Source of the DNA: Ichthyophis bannanicus
Taxonomy: Eukaryota; Chordata; Amphibia; Gymnophiona; Ichthyophiidae
Direction: 5' to 3'
Assembly (NCBI GenBank): GCA_033557465.1
Contig: CM066048.1
Span: 12,376,305 to 12,440,304, forward strand
DNA length: 64,000 nt
Below the pieces are notes generated by a model. The model ran no database searches. It was not told where the DNA came from and saw only the letters and a list, made by a program, of their open reading frames with translations. A program made the translations under genes and the position numbers. The first letter of the stretch is position 1, and each line of letters opens with the position of its first letter. Positions 62,993-64,000 of the stretch are shown piece by piece.

Positions 62993-63173
62993 GACTGCTG
63001 GATTACCCTCAGGGGGAGTGGCTTCACCTCTCAAGAAAACTTGAAGTCTTCAGTCCTCAGCTGCTATAGGGGATTGACAACCCTACCTTTCCCTGGACTG
63101 CCCTACCTTTCCCTGGACTGGCCCGGAGAAAGCTCAAGGAAAACAATTAGCAGGTAAGACCTAATTTCATCTT
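62993..63173. repeat. DIRS-B right inverted terminal repeat
   Basis: Inverse of the left repeat, then extended by gaaagctcaaggaaaacaat and tagcaggtaagacctaattt to catctt. A poly(A)-like run (62859-62881) lies in the spacer between the internal region and this repeat. Confidence 0.92.
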
Positions 63174-64000
63174 AAGAACCCCGCTACAAATGTTGCTAAT
63201 ATTCTGATATCAATGTTACTGATTTACTAAGATTACTGTTGCAGGATTCACTATAAAAGTTACCATTATACTGCTACTAATGTTACAAATGCTACCATTA
63301 TACTGCTATTAATGTTACTGACTCACCAGGATTACTGTTGCAAGTACTCACAATTACACATAGTAAGTTGAACCCTGTCACAAATATTGCCAATGTTACA
63401 CGATTAACATTACAACCTTGCTAAGGCTGATGTTACAGGTTTAATATACTGCAACCAAATAGTTCCTCCTGCACTTAACGTTAGTAAGACCTAGGCTTTC
63501 GAAATATAACCCACCTATTAACACAATAACATTTTAAGAACCTTTATCAAGCAATAGGCTACAAAACCTACTTAATAATCAAACAATGCCTTTTCAATCT
63601 CCCTCTCCCATCAGGATTATACTGATTAGTGTCACTATCCTCACACTGATAGATCTAACAATGTATAAAAAACAATTATAATAGACCAATCCCTATAATA
63701 CAAGGTACATCACGTTATGACAACCTAATATCTCCATTCAAAATTGAACCCAACCCCAGACCCAAACAATCTAGACTTATATATATAATAATCGCACCAG
63801 AATATGACCCAACACAGCAACAACCACCCAATACACAGAAATACACAACCCTCACCTGCCAACTCATTAATGCAAGATCCATGAAAAACAAACGGCCAAT
63901 CTTTACAGACATCATCAATGACAATAAATCAGATATTGTCTGTATAACTGAAACCTGGCTCAAGGATACAGACTCTGTCTTCATGAACCAATTAATGACA
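63174..64000 (+). mobile_element. L2-d LINE, leader and start of endonuclease, runs off window
   Basis: Leader text with repeated words (gattactgttgca at 63229 and 63322; taccattatactgctactaa and a near copy at about 63265 and 63293). From about 63840 the frame reads LTCQLINARSMKNKRPIF, IVCITETWLKDTDSVF (catalytic Glu), matching LINARSIRNK and MCITETWLTDTD in L2-a. No stop is seen from there to the window edge. Confidence 0.8.

Larger units (their letters stand above)
57559..63173 (+). mobile_element. DIRS-B: nearly complete DIRS1-like retrotransposon
   Basis: About 5.6 kb with left and right inverted terminal repeats, gag, reverse transcriptase with intact catalytic site, RNase H, methyltransferase-like region, tyrosine recombinase and internal complementary region. 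The circle junction read from the internal region (catcttccttatcg) places the boundaries at TT in gtagTTcctt (57559-57560) and catcTTaag (63172-63173). The empty target would read gtagTTaagaacc. It is distinct from DIRS-A in terminal sequence and only distantly similar in protein. Confidence 0.93.

Overview
The window looks like interspersed-repeat sequence from a vertebrate nuclear genome. I find no convincing host gene, tRNA, rRNA, operon or CRISPR array. Almost every recognisable coding stretch belongs to a retrotransposon. The families are two CR1 families (called CR1-A and CR1-B here), an L2-clade LINE family, L1-type ORF1-only elements, CORE-SINEs, and three subfamilies of DIRS1-like tyrosine-recombinase retrotransposons (DIRS-A, -B, -C). 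Abundant CR1, L2 and CORE-SINEs together with young DIRS elements suggest a tetrapod such as an amphibian (possibly a caecilian), with turtles or related lineages as alternatives. That placement is inference from repeat content only.

Layout. 0-2.1 kb: a GC-rich 138-139 bp tandem repeat joined to a 5'-truncated CR1-B. 2.1-9.8 kb: an old, internally deleted DIRS-A copy whose gag is split by a 5.3 kb CR1-A, which itself contains a ~580 bp inverted duplication. 9.9-13 kb: a minus-strand CR1-B with a 629-codon open ORF2 segment. 13.5-14.4 kb: a short CR1-B. 15.3 kb: a CORE-SINE. 16.1-21.2 kb: two head-to-tail L2 copies, the second keeping one ~970-codon frame with only two stops. 21.6-25.1 kb: CR1-A (minus) abutting CR1-B (plus). 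27.2-32.95 kb: a nearly complete DIRS-A with inverted terminal repeats, internal complementary region, gag, RT, RNase H, methyltransferase-like and tyrosine recombinase regions, interrupted by a CORE-SINE. 33.8-35.75 kb: DIRS-C leader and gag. 36.1-38.6 kb: 5'-truncated L2. 39.5-41.9 kb: CR1 fragments, part of them a 1.17 kb duplicate of 24.3-25.5 kb. 43.1-46.4 kb: two L1-type ORF1-only elements, one with an open 390-codon ORF1, a monomeric 5' UTR, a poly(A) tail and target-site duplications. 46.9-47.5 kb: polypurine tracts. 47.5-53.4 kb: L2, CR1-B and CR1-A fragments with two short insertions. 53.4-56.7 kb: CR1-A 5' UTR-like repeats and a deleted CR1-A. 56.7-57.1 kb: 140 bp tandem repeats related to those at the window start. 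57.2-64 kb: an L2 5' end split by a nearly complete DIRS-B.

How the parts relate. CR1 and L2 copies carry an apurinic-type endonuclease and reverse transcriptase for target-primed reverse transcription; CORE-SINEs and a short L2-derived element carry L2-like 3' tails and were probably mobilised by L2. DIRS elements carry no endonuclease and integrate a circular DNA through a tyrosine recombinase. In both DIRS-A and DIRS-B the internal complementary region spells the joined right and left ends, so the element boundaries can be placed at a shared TT dinucleotide. Nesting gives a relative chronology: DIRS-A' is older than the CR1-A inside it; L2-d is older than DIRS-B; CR1-B #6 is older than the L2-derived insert; DIRS-A is older than its CORE-SINE. 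No entirely new system was found. The most distinctive items are the ORF1-only L1-type element, the DIRS junction logic, the shared ~140 bp repeat family and the DIRS gag-recombinase deletion fusion.
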